A DNA stretch of 50,046 nucleotides from JANXXV01 sp038230275 (GTDB taxonomy: Bacteria; Acidobacteriota; Terriglobia; Bryobacterales; Bryobacteraceae), in contig JBBRNO010000034.1 in NCBI GenBank assembly GCA_038230275.1, positions 1 to 50,046 of the forward strand, given 5' to 3'. Positions 1-11,002 of this stretch are shown piece by piece. The translations under genes were made by a program, and so were the position numbers. The notes below the pieces were generated by a model. The model saw only the letters and a list, made by a program, of their open reading frames with translations. It ran no database searches and was not told the DNA's origin. Positions within the stretch are counted from its first letter, which is position 1. Each line of letters starts with the position of its first letter.

Positions 1-135
1 GGCAATCCTGGCATTTGGAATGGAAGCTCCGGCGGAATCGATGACGACGCCTTGAATGCTTCCCGTCTGGGCGAAGGCTGGCAGCGCCAGCGCTAAGGCG
101 CAAAAAATCCCTAAAGTCGAACGTAGACTCAACAT
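1..135 (-). CDS. TonB-dependent receptor (Oar-like), N-terminal part only
   Basis: Only the first 45 codons are in the window; the gene runs off the left edge. The visible peptide has a classic signal peptide (MLSLRSTLGIFCALALA, cleavage near AFAQ) followed by TGSIQGVVIDSAGASIPNA. That is the start of a carboxypeptidase-regulatory-like (beta-sandwich) domain. In Acidobacteria this arrangement is the usual beginning of large outer-membrane TonB-dependent/Oar-type receptors. The ATG is supported by an upstream AGGGAG ribosome binding site and by a strong promoter about 35 bp further up. What follows the first domain is inferred, not seen. Confidence 0.72.
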   Translation of the reverse strand, partial: MLSLRSTLGIFCALALALPAFAQTGSIQGVVIDSAGASIPNARIA

Positions 136-168
136 GGTATCTCCCTGAGCGTAGTACTGATGTCTTTG

Positions 169-198
169 ATTATAGGAACGACCCCGCAAGGGAGTCAA
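169..198 (-). promoter_or_regulatory. sigma70-type promoter of the TonB receptor gene
   Basis: On the minus strand TTGACT (198-193) is followed after 18 bases by a perfect TATAAT (174-169). Transcription would start near 162, giving a leader of about 27 bases that contains the AGGGAG ribosome binding site before the ATG at 135. This is the best match to a housekeeping promoter in the window. Confidence 0.75.
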
Positions 199-419
199 CA
201 CTTTCGAAGTCAGAATAATCCGGTTCGCTTTATTCGGAAGACTCTAACCAAATACAACCCCTAAGTCTCGACGATTCTATTAGGGCTGAAGAACGATGGC
301 AAGGATAAAGGGGCTAATCCTCCAGCTGATTCAATGTTTTCAACGGTGTTACAAGCAAGTTGCAACTACCCGGATCGGCGGTGCGAAAACGTTGATATAC
401 TCTGCTAGCCGGCAATCTG

Positions 420-1934
420 ATGCTTCAACTTCAGCCAACAGACCCTCAAGCGATGGAGGCAGCGCGAATCGAAAGGGCCAAGGAAGAGCTGCGATTTTTG
501 CAGTCGTCCGGCATCTTCGAACGGAGCGGCGGGCTCTGGATTCTGTTGGAATTCGTTTGCAACAAGTATTTCGAGGGGCAATCGGAGCAGTTGAAGGAGT
601 ACACGATTGCGGTAGAGGCGTTTGGGCGGCCACCCGAGTTTGATAAGAAACGCGATTCGATTGTGCGGGTAGAGGCGCACCGGCTTCGCAAGCGCCTGGA
701 CCAGTTCTATCATGGGGCCGGAGCGGCGCGCCCGATACAGATAATGATTCCGGCGGGGCAGTACGCGCCGCGCTTTCTGGAACGGACAGAACTGGCTGCC
801 ATGGTGGAAACCCCGGTTGCCTTACCAGGAACCAAGCCGCGGATGATCCCGTGGGCAGTTGGGGCACTGGTGGTGGAATTGGTGCTGGGGGCCGCCCTAT
901 TTTGGATGAGATCGGAAACGCGAACCGTCGCGGCCGTCACCAGTTTGCCCAGGGTAAATGGACTGCCGATGCCGGGAATACCGATTCGGATCATGTCCGG
1001 ATCCCGGACAGGAAATCACTTGGACTCGATGGGCCGGGCGTGGTCCGCCGATGAATACTACACCGGCGGGAGCCAGTCGACGGATTCATTCCGGACATTA
1101 TTGCGGACAAAAGATCCCACGATTTATCAAAATCGGAGATCCGGTGATTTCCGTTATGATATTCCGTTGGCGCCGGGAATTTATGAAATGCGGCTATTCT
1201 TCGCGGAATCGAAGTTTGGGGACGGAAATCTGGACGGAGGCGGTGAAACCAGCCGCCTGTTCCGAATTACGGCGAATGGCAAAAGGCTGCTGGATTTATT
1301 TGATGTGATCCTAGACGCCTCTGGCGCCAATACTGCCGATACCAAAGTCTTCAAGCAGATATCTCCGGCGCCCGATGGCTATTTGCACCTGCAGTTTCAA
1401 TCCCAGAAAGATCGGGCGTTCGTGAATGCGATTGAGTTGGTTCCAGGGGACGCCCACCGGCTGCACCCCATCCGGTTCGTGGCCAGGGAGACCGGCTTCA
1501 CCGACAGCCATGGGCAAGTGTGGCTGCCGGAATCCTATGTATCCGGCGGACGGCTGGTACAGCGGCAAGAGGAGGTGACCGGAACGCCGGATCCCGGAAT
1601 TCACCAAAGCGAGCGTTACGGGAATTTCAGCTATGCCATTCCGGTGGCGCCTGGGCGATATACGGTAGTCCTGCATTTCGCCGAGCAGTGGCTGGGGCCG
1701 CAGCGCGGTGACGGCAGCGGAGTGGGCAGCCGGGTCTTCGATGTTTACGGCAACGGACGAACATTGCTGGAATCCTTCGACATTTACAAAGAAGCCGGTC
1801 GATCGTTCCGCGCGGTGGAAAAGAAGTTTACCGGCCTTCGCGCCAACGCGCAAGGCAAGCTGAACTTCACGTTCGCATCGCAGGCGAACTACGCGTGCGT
1901 GAATGCGGTGGAAGTTTTCGACGAAGGGAACTAG
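420..1934 (+). CDS. membrane protein: winged-helix-like N-terminus plus two malectin domains
   Basis: 504 residues. Residues 1-100 form a charged helical region with the motif AFGRPPEFDKKRDSIVRVEA followed by RLRKRLDQFY. This resembles the N-terminal segment found before DNA-binding or TPR regions in acidobacterial sensory proteins. A single membrane helix follows at about 143-162. The remainder contains two tandem malectin-like carbohydrate-binding domains, about 190-343 and 348-501. Each ends in a hallmark strand pattern (AFVNAIELV and ACVNAVEVF). The topology suggests sensing of sugars outside the membrane with a cytoplasmic output domain; that role is inference. A TATACT -10 element lies at 396-401 but no good -35 was found. 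An internal ATG at 453 is an alternative start. The stop codon overlaps that of thiC in the palindrome CTAG. Confidence 0.8.
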   Translation: MLQLQPTDPQAMEAARIERAKEELRFLQSSGIFERSGGLWILLEFVCNKYFEGQSEQLKEYTIAVEAFGRPPEFDKKRDSIVRVEAHRLRKRLDQFYHGAGAARPIQIMIPAGQYAPRFLERTELAAMVETPVALPGTKPRMIPWAVGALVVELVLGAALFWMRSETRTVAAVTSLPRVNGLPMPGIPIRIMSGSRTGNHLDSMGRAWSADEYYTGGSQSTDSFRTLLRTKDPTIYQNRRSGDFRYDIPLAPGIYEMRLFFAESKFGDGNLDGGGETSRLFRITANGKRLLDLFDVILDASGANTADTKVFKQISPAPDGYLHLQFQSQKDRAFVNAIELVPGDAHRLHPIRFVARETGFTDSHGQVWLPESYVSGGRLVQRQEEVTGTPDPGIHQSERYGNFSYAIPVAPGRYTVVLHFAEQWLGPQRGDGSGVGSRVFDVYGNGRTLLESFDIYKEAGRSFRAVEKKFTGLRANAQGKLNFTFASQANYACVNAVEVFDEGN

Positions 1935-3328
1935 TCGCCCGCCAAATTCACCAACTGCCGGCCCGGATTTTCAGACGCGGCCACCACGGCCTCGGCTTGC
2001 TCGGCGGTAAACTCCGCTGTCTTCGAATGGATGTTCATGGAACAGAACTTCGGACCGCACATGGAACAGAAATGTGCGTCCTTGAAGCCTTCTTCGGGCA
2101 GCGTTTCGTCGTGCATGGAGCGCGCCGTTTCCGGATCGAGCGATAACTCGAATTGCCGGTTCCAATCGAAGTTGTAGCGGGCGCGGGAAAGCTCGTCGTC
2201 GCGGTCGCGGGCGCCGGGGCGGTGGCGTGCGATGTCGGCCGCGTGCGCCGCAATCTTATAGGCTATGATGCCTGCTTTCACGTCGTCTTTATTCGGTAGG
2301 CCGAGATGCTCTTTGGGCGTTACGTAGCAGAGCATGGAAGCGCCGTGCCAGCCGATGAGCGCCGCGCCGATTGCCGACGTGATGTGATCGTAGCCGGGTG
2401 CGATGTCAGTTACCAGCGGACCCAGCGTGTAGAACGGAGCTTCATGGCAAAGCTCCATTTCCTTGTCCACTTGCATTTTGATCTGATCGAGCGGGACGTG
2501 CCCGGGACCTTCGATCATGGTCTGCACATCGTATTTCCAGGCAACCGTGGTCAGTTCGCCCAGAGTTTTCAGCTCGGCGAACTGGGCTGCGTCGCTGGCG
2601 TCGGCCAGTGACCCGGGACGGAGTCCGTCGCCGAGTGAAAAGCTGACGTCATGCTTCTGTAAGATCTTGCAGATGTCTTCAAAGCGTTCGTAGAGGAAGT
2701 TCTGTTTGTGATTCTTTACCATCCACTCGGCCAGAATGGACCCGCCGCGGCTGACGATGCCGGTGATGCGGTTGCGGGCGAGCGGAACGTATTGGATGAG
2801 GACGCCGGCATGGATGGTCATGTAATCCACGCCCTGCTCGGCTTGCTCCTCAATCACTTCCAGCATGATGCCGATGGTTAAGTCTTCCACGCGGCGAACA
2901 CGCGTGAGCGCCTCATAGATGGGCACGGTGCCGATGGGAATGGGCGAGGCCCCGATGATGGCCTTGCGGATGCGGGGAATATCGCCGCCGGTGGAGAGAT
3001 CCATCACCGTATCGGCGCCGTACTTCACTGAGTATTGGAGCTTCTCCAGTTCCTCATCGATGTTCGAGGTGACAGCGGAATTGCCGATGTTCGAATTGAT
3101 TTTGCACTTTGACGCGATGCCGATGCACATGGGCTCAAGCGAGGCGTGATTGATATTTGCGGGGATAATCATCCGGCCGCGGGCGACTTCGGAACGGATC
3201 AGTTCAGGGGAGAGATTTTCGCGCCGGGCGACGTACTCCATTTCGCCGGTGACCATGCCCTTGCGGGCATAGTGCATCTGGGTGCGGATCTTATCGTTTT
3301 CGCGCTGCTTGATCCATTCGGTTCGCAT
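1931..3328 (-). CDS. thiC: phosphomethylpyrimidine synthase ThiC
   Basis: Makes hydroxymethylpyrimidine phosphate, the pyrimidine moiety of thiamine, from aminoimidazole ribotide. It is a cytoplasmic radical-SAM enzyme. The sequence is typical throughout: RTQMHYARKGMVTGEMEYVA near the start, then NINHASLEPMCIG, ADTVMDLSTGGDI and SFSLGDGLRPGS. The C-terminal CSMCGPKFC cluster carries the three cysteines that hold the 4Fe-4S centre. The start chosen is the ATG at 3328 (MRTEWIKQREND), where family similarity begins; the open frame continues to 3382. Length about 465 residues, complete for the short ThiC form. Only 75 bp separate it from the divergent kinase gene, so there is no room for the TPP riboswitch often seen before thiC. 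Confidence 0.95.
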   Translation of the reverse strand: MRTEWIKQRENDKIRTQMHYARKGMVTGEMEYVARRENLSPELIRSEVARGRMIIPANINHASLEPMCIGIASKCKINSNIGNSAVTSNIDEELEKLQYSVKYGADTVMDLSTGGDIPRIRKAIIGASPIPIGTVPIYEALTRVRRVEDLTIGIMLEVIEEQAEQGVDYMTIHAGVLIQYVPLARNRITGIVSRGGSILAEWMVKNHKQNFLYERFEDICKILQKHDVSFSLGDGLRPGSLADASDAAQFAELKTLGELTTVAWKYDVQTMIEGPGHVPLDQIKMQVDKEMELCHEAPFYTLGPLVTDIAPGYDHITSAIGAALIGWHGASMLCYVTPKEHLGLPNKDDVKAGIIAYKIAAHAADIARHRPGARDRDDELSRARYNFDWNRQFELSLDPETARSMHDETLPEEGFKDAHFCSMCGPKFCSMNIHSKTAEFTAEQAEAVVAASENPGRQLVNLAGD

Positions 3329-3403
3329 GTGACGATTATCCCATAGGCGGCGCGGGATGCCCGTTAAGGACGTATAAGACAATGGTATCCGCCAGGAAAA
3401 TTA

Positions 3404-4738
3404 GTGAGCCAAAAGCGATCTCCCACATTTCGGCTGCTAGCAGGGCTCGCCATTACGTTAACCGCGGTGGCCATCTATACGGTCTACACCTCGATGCAGC
3501 TTCATAACTTGCGAACGCTGCAAGCGGAAACCATCGACAGGAACCGGACCGATTCGCTGCTGCTGTTGCGCATCCAGAACAATTTGAACTTACTGGCGCT
3601 GGCCATGCGAGACATGCTGGATGCCAACGAGCCGTATCCGCTGTCCGCGTATCAAGCGCAGTTCAAGCGAATCCGCGTAGATCTGGAAGACGCCATGGCG
3701 CGCAAGGAAAAATCCACCCCAGGCGCGCGCACCACCGGCCAAGAGCGGTTTCTGGCGAGTTCGATGGACCAGTTCTGGGATGCATTGGAGCGGATCTTCG
3801 CACTGGCGCGGGACGGGCATGAGGACGAAGCGCGGGCGCAGATCCGGCTCTCGCTGCAGGCGCGGCAAGCCGCACTGAGCACCGCGGTGACCCGCTTGCT
3901 GATTCAGAATAACGACAGCGAGCAGGAGGCGGCGGCACGCACGCGCGATATTTATGCCGGTGTGGAGCGGAACGTTTACCTGTTTGCGGCCGCGATGTTG
4001 ATGCTGATTGTGCCCACCAGCTTGTACCTGGTGCACTTCAATCGCAGGATGTTTGAACAAGTGGCGGCGATGTCGGAAAGGCGAAGCGAGCTCGCGCGGC
4101 AGTTGATCTCCATGCAAGAGAATACGTTCCGCTCCATCTCGCGGGAGTTGCACGATGAGTTTGGCCAGATTCTGACGGCCATTGGTGCAATGCTGCACCG
4201 TGCCGATCGCAGGGCAACGGCGGAATCCGCGACGGTACGCGCGGATCTGCAGGAGGTGCGGGAGATTGTGCAGGCTACGCTGGAGAAGGTGCGGTCGCTT
4301 TCGCAGGCGCTGCATCCGGTGATTCTGGACGAGGTTGGATTTGAGAGCGCACTTGATTTCTTCCTGCCGGGTTTTGAGAAGCAGACCGGAATACAGATAC
4401 GATACGAGAAGGCAGGCGAACGGCTTCCGATTGACCGAAGTGTTGCCATCCATCTCTATCGCGTGGTGCAGGAGGCGCTGAACAACGTGGCGAAGCACTC
4501 TAAATCGGCCCAAGCGGAGGTGCGCATGACCTTTGGGAATGCATCCATAACAATTGAAGTAAAAGACACGGGCGTGGGGTTCCGGAAACAGAAAGGGCAA
4601 GGCATGGGACTGGTTTCGATGCGGGAGCGGGCGGAACTGGTGAAGGGACAAATCGAATTTCTGGATTGCGATGGCGGTGGCGCGCTGGTGCGGTTGACAG
4701 TGCCGCTTTCGCCGGAGGAGCTTCATGCCGGAGCCTAA
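3404..4738 (+). CDS. membrane sensor histidine kinase, NarL-partner type (HisKA_3)
   Basis: 444 residues. Membrane helices at about 10-30 and 191-211 enclose a helical extracytoplasmic sensor region of about 160 residues. The phosphoacceptor is H250 in SRELHDEFGQILTAI, the HisKA_3 signature. The ATPase domain has an N box (VVQEALNNVAKHS, about 354-366), a G1 box (VKDTGVGF) and a G2 box (GQGMGLVSMRERA). Translation starts at GTG 3404, preceded by AGGAAA. The gene overlaps the regulator gene downstream by 14 bases and forms one transcription unit with it and the CRTAC gene. The sensed signal is unknown. Confidence 0.92.
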   Translation: MSQKRSPTFRLLAGLAITLTAVAIYTVYTSMQLHNLRTLQAETIDRNRTDSLLLLRIQNNLNLLALAMRDMLDANEPYPLSAYQAQFKRIRVDLEDAMARKEKSTPGARTTGQERFLASSMDQFWDALERIFALARDGHEDEARAQIRLSLQARQAALSTAVTRLLIQNNDSEQEAAARTRDIYAGVERNVYLFAAAMLMLIVPTSLYLVHFNRRMFEQVAAMSERRSELARQLISMQENTFRSISRELHDEFGQILTAIGAMLHRADRRATAESATVRADLQEVREIVQATLEKVRSLSQALHPVILDEVGFESALDFFLPGFEKQTGIQIRYEKAGERLPIDRSVAIHLYRVVQEALNNVAKHSKSAQAEVRMTFGNASITIEVKDTGVGFRKQKGQGMGLVSMRERAELVKGQIEFLDCDGGGALVRLTVPLSPEELHAGA

Positions 4739-5357
4739 TATTACGGTATTGCTGGTGGACGATCATGCCCTGGTTCGGCACGGCTTCCGGCGAATGCTGG
4801 AGGACGATGCGGGAATTACGATAGTGGGCGAGGCGAGCGACGGGCATGAAGCGGTGAAGGAGGCTATCCGCCTGCGGCCGGCAGTGGTGGTGATGGATTT
4901 TGCTTTACCCAGCATGAACGGCGCGGTGGCGACGCGCCACATTCTGAAAGAGTGCCCGCAGACCGCGGTGCTGATTCTGAGCATGCACTCCGAGCCATCC
5001 TACGTTCATACCTGCCTGGAGGCTGGGGCTCGCGGATACCTGCTGAAGAACGCCATGGATCTGGAACTGGTGGATGCGGTGAAGCGGGTTGCCGGCGGGG
5101 CGCAGGTGCTGGATCCGCGGTTGGGGCAATTGGCAGCGGACGGAGCCGAAAGGGGGGATGCTCTAACGCCGCGCGAGCTGGAGGTATTGCAGTTGATTGT
5201 GCATGGAAAGTCGAACAAAGAAATCGCCACGGTGCTGAGTTTGAGTGCAAATACGGTGGCCGTGCACCGGTCCAATATCATGCGCACGCTGGGTATTCAC
5301 AACACTGCCGAGTTGGTGGTTTATTCCATCCGTAAAGGGCTGGTGAGTATCGCTTGA
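4725..5357 (+). CDS. NarL/FixJ-family response regulator
   Basis: 210 residues. The receiver domain has the acidic pair D12/D13, the phosphorylated D58 (VVVMDFALP) and K108 (YLLKN). The C-terminal LuxR-type helix-turn-helix begins at LTPRELEVLQLIVHGKSNKE and includes LSANTVAVHRSNIM. The start codon sits inside the kinase gene behind a strong GGAGGAG ribosome binding site. The stop codon is shared with the start of the next gene (TTGA). The partner is clearly the kinase just upstream; target promoters are unknown. Confidence 0.95.
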   Translation: MPEPNITVLLVDDHALVRHGFRRMLEDDAGITIVGEASDGHEAVKEAIRLRPAVVVMDFALPSMNGAVATRHILKECPQTAVLILSMHSEPSYVHTCLEAGARGYLLKNAMDLELVDAVKRVAGGAQVLDPRLGQLAADGAERGDALTPRELEVLQLIVHGKSNKEIATVLSLSANTVAVHRSNIMRTLGIHNTAELVVYSIRKGLVSIA

Positions 5358-7012
5358 GACGCAGAACGTTTCTGTTGGGGGCAGGCGCGGCGGCGGCGTC
5401 CGCGGCGCAACCGGGCTTCCGGCTAGTGGATGTTACCGCGGCGGCAGGCATCCACTTTCGCCATAACAGTGGTGCGTTCGGTGAGAAGTACTTGCCGGAA
5501 ACAATGGGCCCCGGGTGCGCTTTTCTGGATTACGATGGCGACGGCTGGCTTGATATTTTGCTGGTGAATGGGATGAACTGGCCCGGACACAAACGGCAGA
5601 AAAGCACGCTGCAGTTGTACCGCAATAACCGCAATGGAAGTTTCACGGATGTAACCGAACGTGCGGGGCTGGCGGTGGAAATGTACGGGATGGGCGTTGC
5701 GGTTGCGGACTACAACAACGACGGGCATCCGGATGTGCTGATCACCGGCGTGGGGCAGAACCGGCTTTTTAAAAACACAGGCAAGGGCACCTTTGTGGAT
5801 GTAACGGTGAAGGCCGGCCTGGGCGGGCGCGGTGCTTTTAGCACGTCGGCGATGTGGTTTGATTTCGATCGCGACGGGCACTTGGATCTATTCGTTTGCA
5901 ACTACGTGAAGTGGGCCGGGGAGCACGATGTGTTTTGCAGTGTGGACGGAAAGCATAAGTCGTACTGCACACCCGAGGCGTATCACGGGTCCACCTGTTG
6001 GTTGTTCCGAAACCGCGGAAACGGGACCTTTGAAGACGTCACTGCGAAGAGCGGAATCTTCGACACCAGCTCAAAATCACTGGGAGTGGCCTTGCTGGAT
6101 TACGACCATGACGGTTGGCCGGACCTGCTTGTGGCTAACGACACGCAGCCGAACAAGCTGTACCGGAACATGCGCAATGGAACCTTTGAGGATGTGGCGG
6201 TGCGGGCGGGCGTAGCCTTCAGTGAAGATGGGAAAGCACGTGCGGGCATGGGAATCGATGTGGCGGATTTCGATAATTCCGGCAGGCCGGGGATTGCGAT
6301 TACGAACTTCGATAATGAACTGATGGCGCTGTACCGGTCTACTCGCGAAGGCGTGTATGCGGATGCGGCTTCCAGGAATGGAATCGGGCAGGCGTCGCGG
6401 AACAGCCTGGGGTTTGGTTGCGCGTTTTTGGATGTGGACCTGGACGGGCACGTGGATTTGATCGCCGTCAATGGACACATCGATGAAACCGTACGGCACA
6501 TTCATAGCAACGTGGGTTATGCGCAACCGCCGCATCTATTTTTGAATGATGGACGCGGTAACTTTCGCGATGTGGCGGGCGAGGTTGGCGGCGGATTCGC
6601 GGCTCCGAAAGTGGCGCGTGGGCTGGCGTATGGTGACTTTGATCGTGATGGCGACGTTGATGTTTTGATCACGACGAATGAAGGTCCGGCTTTCCTTTAC
6701 CGCAACGATGTGGTTTCGGGAAACCGCTCATTGCGTCTGCGATTGGTGGGGACCAAGTCGAATCGTGACGGGATCGGCGCGGTGGTGCGGGTGTCTACGC
6801 CGGATGGCACGCAGTCCCGCATGGTGAAGACGGGGTCCAGTTACCTTTCGCAATCCGAACTCACGTTGACGTTCGGATTGGGCAAACGGGACAAGGCGGA
6901 TCGTGTGGTGATTGAATGGCCGGGCGCGGGCGTGCAGGAACATAAGAACGTCAGTACCGGTGCGTATGACTGCGTGGAAGGAAAATCGATTAGCGTTCAG
7001 CTCCGAGGGTGA
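5354..7012 (+). CDS. CRTAC1-like FG-GAP repeat protein with ASPIC/UnbV domain
   Basis: 552 residues. A twin-arginine-like leader (MRRRTFLLGAGAAAASAAQP) predicts export. The body is a series of FG-GAP/VCBS beta-propeller repeats, each with a calcium-binding DxDxDG-type loop: YDGDGWLD, YNNDGHPD, FDRDGHLD, YDHDGWPD, VDLDGHVD and FDRDGDVD. A C-terminal ASPIC/UnbV domain contains NRDGIGAVVRV. It is therefore a secreted or surface calcium-dependent propeller of unknown ligand. Translation begins at a TTG whose last bases overlap the regulator stop codon, so its expression is tied to the two-component system. The 3' end overlaps the convergent CocE pseudogene by 23 bases. Confidence 0.88.
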   Translation: MRRRTFLLGAGAAAASAAQPGFRLVDVTAAAGIHFRHNSGAFGEKYLPETMGPGCAFLDYDGDGWLDILLVNGMNWPGHKRQKSTLQLYRNNRNGSFTDVTERAGLAVEMYGMGVAVADYNNDGHPDVLITGVGQNRLFKNTGKGTFVDVTVKAGLGGRGAFSTSAMWFDFDRDGHLDLFVCNYVKWAGEHDVFCSVDGKHKSYCTPEAYHGSTCWLFRNRGNGTFEDVTAKSGIFDTSSKSLGVALLDYDHDGWPDLLVANDTQPNKLYRNMRNGTFEDVAVRAGVAFSEDGKARAGMGIDVADFDNSGRPGIAITNFDNELMALYRSTREGVYADAASRNGIGQASRNSLGFGCAFLDVDLDGHVDLIAVNGHIDETVRHIHSNVGYAQPPHLFLNDGRGNFRDVAGEVGGGFAAPKVARGLAYGDFDRDGDVDVLITTNEGPAFLYRNDVVSGNRSLRLRLVGTKSNRDGIGAVVRVSTPDGTQSRMVKTGSSYLSQSELTLTFGLGKRDKADRVVIEWPGAGVQEHKNVSTGAYDCVEGKSISVQLRG

Positions 7013-8652
7013 TGGTGGACGTGCGATACACACACCGTGTCGCCTTTTGAAAATCTGTTGATTTTGCTTCCGGAATGATGAGGAACTTTTGCGGATTGCG
7101 ATCGATTAGCGGGAACCATGAGCTTTGGATTTGCACCATGATGCGATGACCTCGGCGGAAAGTGTGGTTGATATCCGGCATGGTGAAATCGATGGTTGCT
7201 TGTTTGCCGGGTGTGAAGGGCTCTGGTTTTTCAAAGCTATTGCGGAACTTGCCGCGGAACGGTTCCGCGCGCACCCGTTGTTGGTAGCCGCCCAGCTTGT
7301 CCGCTTGGGGCGTGTCGTTCGGATAAACGTCAATCAGCTTGACGATGAAATCGGAATCGGTGCCGGTGGATCTGTGAAGGCTGGGGTGTATGGGGCAGGC
7401 TACGGTGACGTCCGCGGTCAACGGTCATTCCCTGAGCGATGTAGCCGATGTAGGGAACGGGTTTGTTGGGGTCGCTGATGTACTCATCGAAACCATCCGT
7501 GGGTCCATTTTCGAACGATAGCTTTCCGTTTGCGCGCAGGTGAAGCGTGTGCACCACGGCTTCCTTTGGCGGCCATTGGTCCCACTTGCGCCATTGATTG
7601 GTGCCGGTTTCGAACAGATACGCCTTGGGAAGTTTGGGATCGTGCTTGTCTTTCAGATAGTAGTCGAAGAACGCGAACTCGATATTCTCGCGGAAGAATA
7701 AGGCGGTTTTGGCGTTGAAGCTGACGCTGCCCAGGGCATCGCCTCCGGCTCGCGACCAACCGCCGTGAGACCACGGGCCCATCACGAGGGTGTGATTCGC
7801 GCCGGGGCTGTTCTTTTCCATGCTGCGGAAGACCATTTGTGGTTCGGAAAGATCTTCGGCATCGAACCACCCGCCCACTGTCAGCAACGCGGGCTTGATG
7901 TTGGTCAGGTGCCGTGAGATGTTTCGGGACTGCCGGAACTGGTCGTAGTTGGTGTGGGCGATTTGCTCACTCCAGTAGGAGCTTTGGTTCTCGAGATACT
8001 CCTCGTTCTAATTCGTCAGCGGACCGGCACTCAGGAAGAAATCGTAGCCGGCCGGATTCTCGTAATCGAAACGGGGAATGCTGGTGTCCGGTAGCGCGGG
8101 CCCGGTTTTGCCCATTTCAAAGTTCGCTGCCAGAAAGAAGGCGCCGTTTTGATAGGGATCATCGCCCATGTAATAGTCGGTCACAGGAGATTGCGGGGAG
8201 GCCGCTACCAGCGCGGGATGCGCGTCAATGATGGCCGCGGTGGCATAGAAGCCGGGGTAGGAGATGCCCCAGATGCCCGCGTTGCCGTTGTTGTTCGGGA
8301 TGTTTTTGACCAGCCAGTCCACGGTGTCGTAGGCGTCTGTACGTTCATCGATTGGCGAACATTCTGATAGACGAAGATGAAGAACTTCGTTTGGAACCTT
8401 TCCGAAGGGCCGAGGGAGGTCCTGTAATTGTCGACGCCGTAGGGCGCCACCGAGTACGGCGTGCGGTTAATGAGGATGGGGTAGCGTTGTGCGGTATCCT
8501 TCGGCTCATATACGGCGGTGAAGAGCCGCTTGCCGTCGCGCATGGGAATCTCGTATTCGTATTTGGTGTAATTGGCTTTGACGAATTCAAACGGCGCGGC
8601 GATTTCCTGGGTGGACCGCGCGCATAGATTCGGGAGCGAGAGAAGGAAAACA

Positions 8653-8675
<23 letters not shown>
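6990..8675 (-). pseudogene. CocE/NonD-family hydrolase, broken by two deletions and a stop codon
   Basis: Fragments in different frames together spell a CocE/NonD (X-Pro dipeptidyl-peptidase-like, glutaryl-7-ACA-acylase-type) serine hydrolase. The N-terminal part (8675 to about 8345) reads a signal peptide, then YEYEIPMRDGKRLFTAVYEP and FVYQNVR. The middle part (about 8335-8011) reads DAYDTVDWLVKN and the nucleophile motif WGISYPGF. An in-frame TAG at 8010-8008 follows GPLTN. The same frame resumes with GGWFDAEDLSEP and GPWSHGGW, which carry the acid and histidine. Near 7420 the frame changes again at QGMT into DVTVACPIHPS. At both frame changes roughly 25-35 residues expected in the family are missing, so these are deletions, not single-base errors. 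The catalytic residues are intact but no full protein can be made. Confidence 0.85.
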
Positions 8676-10057
<1,382 letters not shown>

Positions 10058-10068
<11 letters not shown>

Positions 10069-11002
10069 GCGAGCGTTTCTGGCTGCCGCGGTACCTGTCC
10101 GGTCTCCGTTGACCAAGCGCATGGAACAGGTGATGGGTGAATTTCCGCAGCGGTTGCGCGGACCTCTGGAAGTGGAGAAGAGCGCTCCCGTAGACGCCGG
10201 CCGCCACGAGCGGATCAAGCTCAGCTATTTGAGCGAACCGGGAGATCGTGTGCCGGCCTACTTGCTGATCCCGCACGGGCTGCGCGGCAGAGTTCCGGCG
10301 ATGTTGTGCCTGCATCAGACGACACGCATCGGGAAAGATGAACCGGCGGGACTGGGCGGCAAGCCCAATCTGCACTATGCGGCGGAACTGGCGGATCGCG
10401 GCTTCGTCACATTGGCTCCGGATTATCCAAACTTCGGTGAATATCAATTCGATGCCTACGCGCACGGGTACGCCAGCACCACCATGAAGGCTATCTGGAA
10501 TCACACGCGCGCGGTGGATCTGCTTGCGTCATTACCGGAGGTGCGAAAGGACGCCATCGGTTGCATTGGACATTCGTTAGGCGGACACAACACACTGTTT
10601 CTGGGGTCATTCGATTTGCGCGTGCGGGTGATGGTTAGTAGTTGCGGTTTCACATCGTTTCACCGATATATGCATGGCGACCTGACCGGATGGAGCCACA
10701 AAGGCTACATGCCGCGCATTGCGGAGTTGTATGGGAAAGATGCTTCCCGAATGCCCTTCGATTTTCCGGAAATTCTCGCCGCGTTAGCGCCAAGGGGCCT
10801 GTTTGTGAACGCTCCGTTGCGAGATTCCAATTTCGACGTGGAAGGCGTCCGGGAGTGTGTGTCGGCGTATCGCGGCAAGCATCTGGAGGCGGTGTACCCT
10901 GACGCTGAGCACGATTTTCCAGCGGAGACGCGCAAGCAGGCGTACCGTTTTCTGCAGCGCTATTTCAGGATGAGCGTGGATTCCGAGCCGAATTTCTTGT
11001 AA
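10058..11002 (+). CDS. alpha/beta hydrolase (dienelactone-hydrolase type), exported
   Basis: 314 residues starting MWSRRAFLAAAVPV, a short twin-arginine-like leader. Features of the fold: YLLIPHGLRGRVPAMLCLHQ for the first strands and oxyanion region, the nucleophile elbow IGHSLGGHN, and the C-terminal histidine in DAEHDFP. The acid residue is probably in the segment NAPLRDSNFD. The start codon lies within the last codons of the deacetylase-like gene, so the two are translationally coupled and may act on the same substrate. The 3' end overlaps the convergent gene by 43 bases. Substrate unknown; an esterase role is the simplest inference. Confidence 0.85.

Noticed and set aside
3382..3404. An ATG at 3382 as start of the histidine kinase
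   Set aside because: It is in a different frame from the kinase; GTG 3404 with AGGAAA upstream fits.
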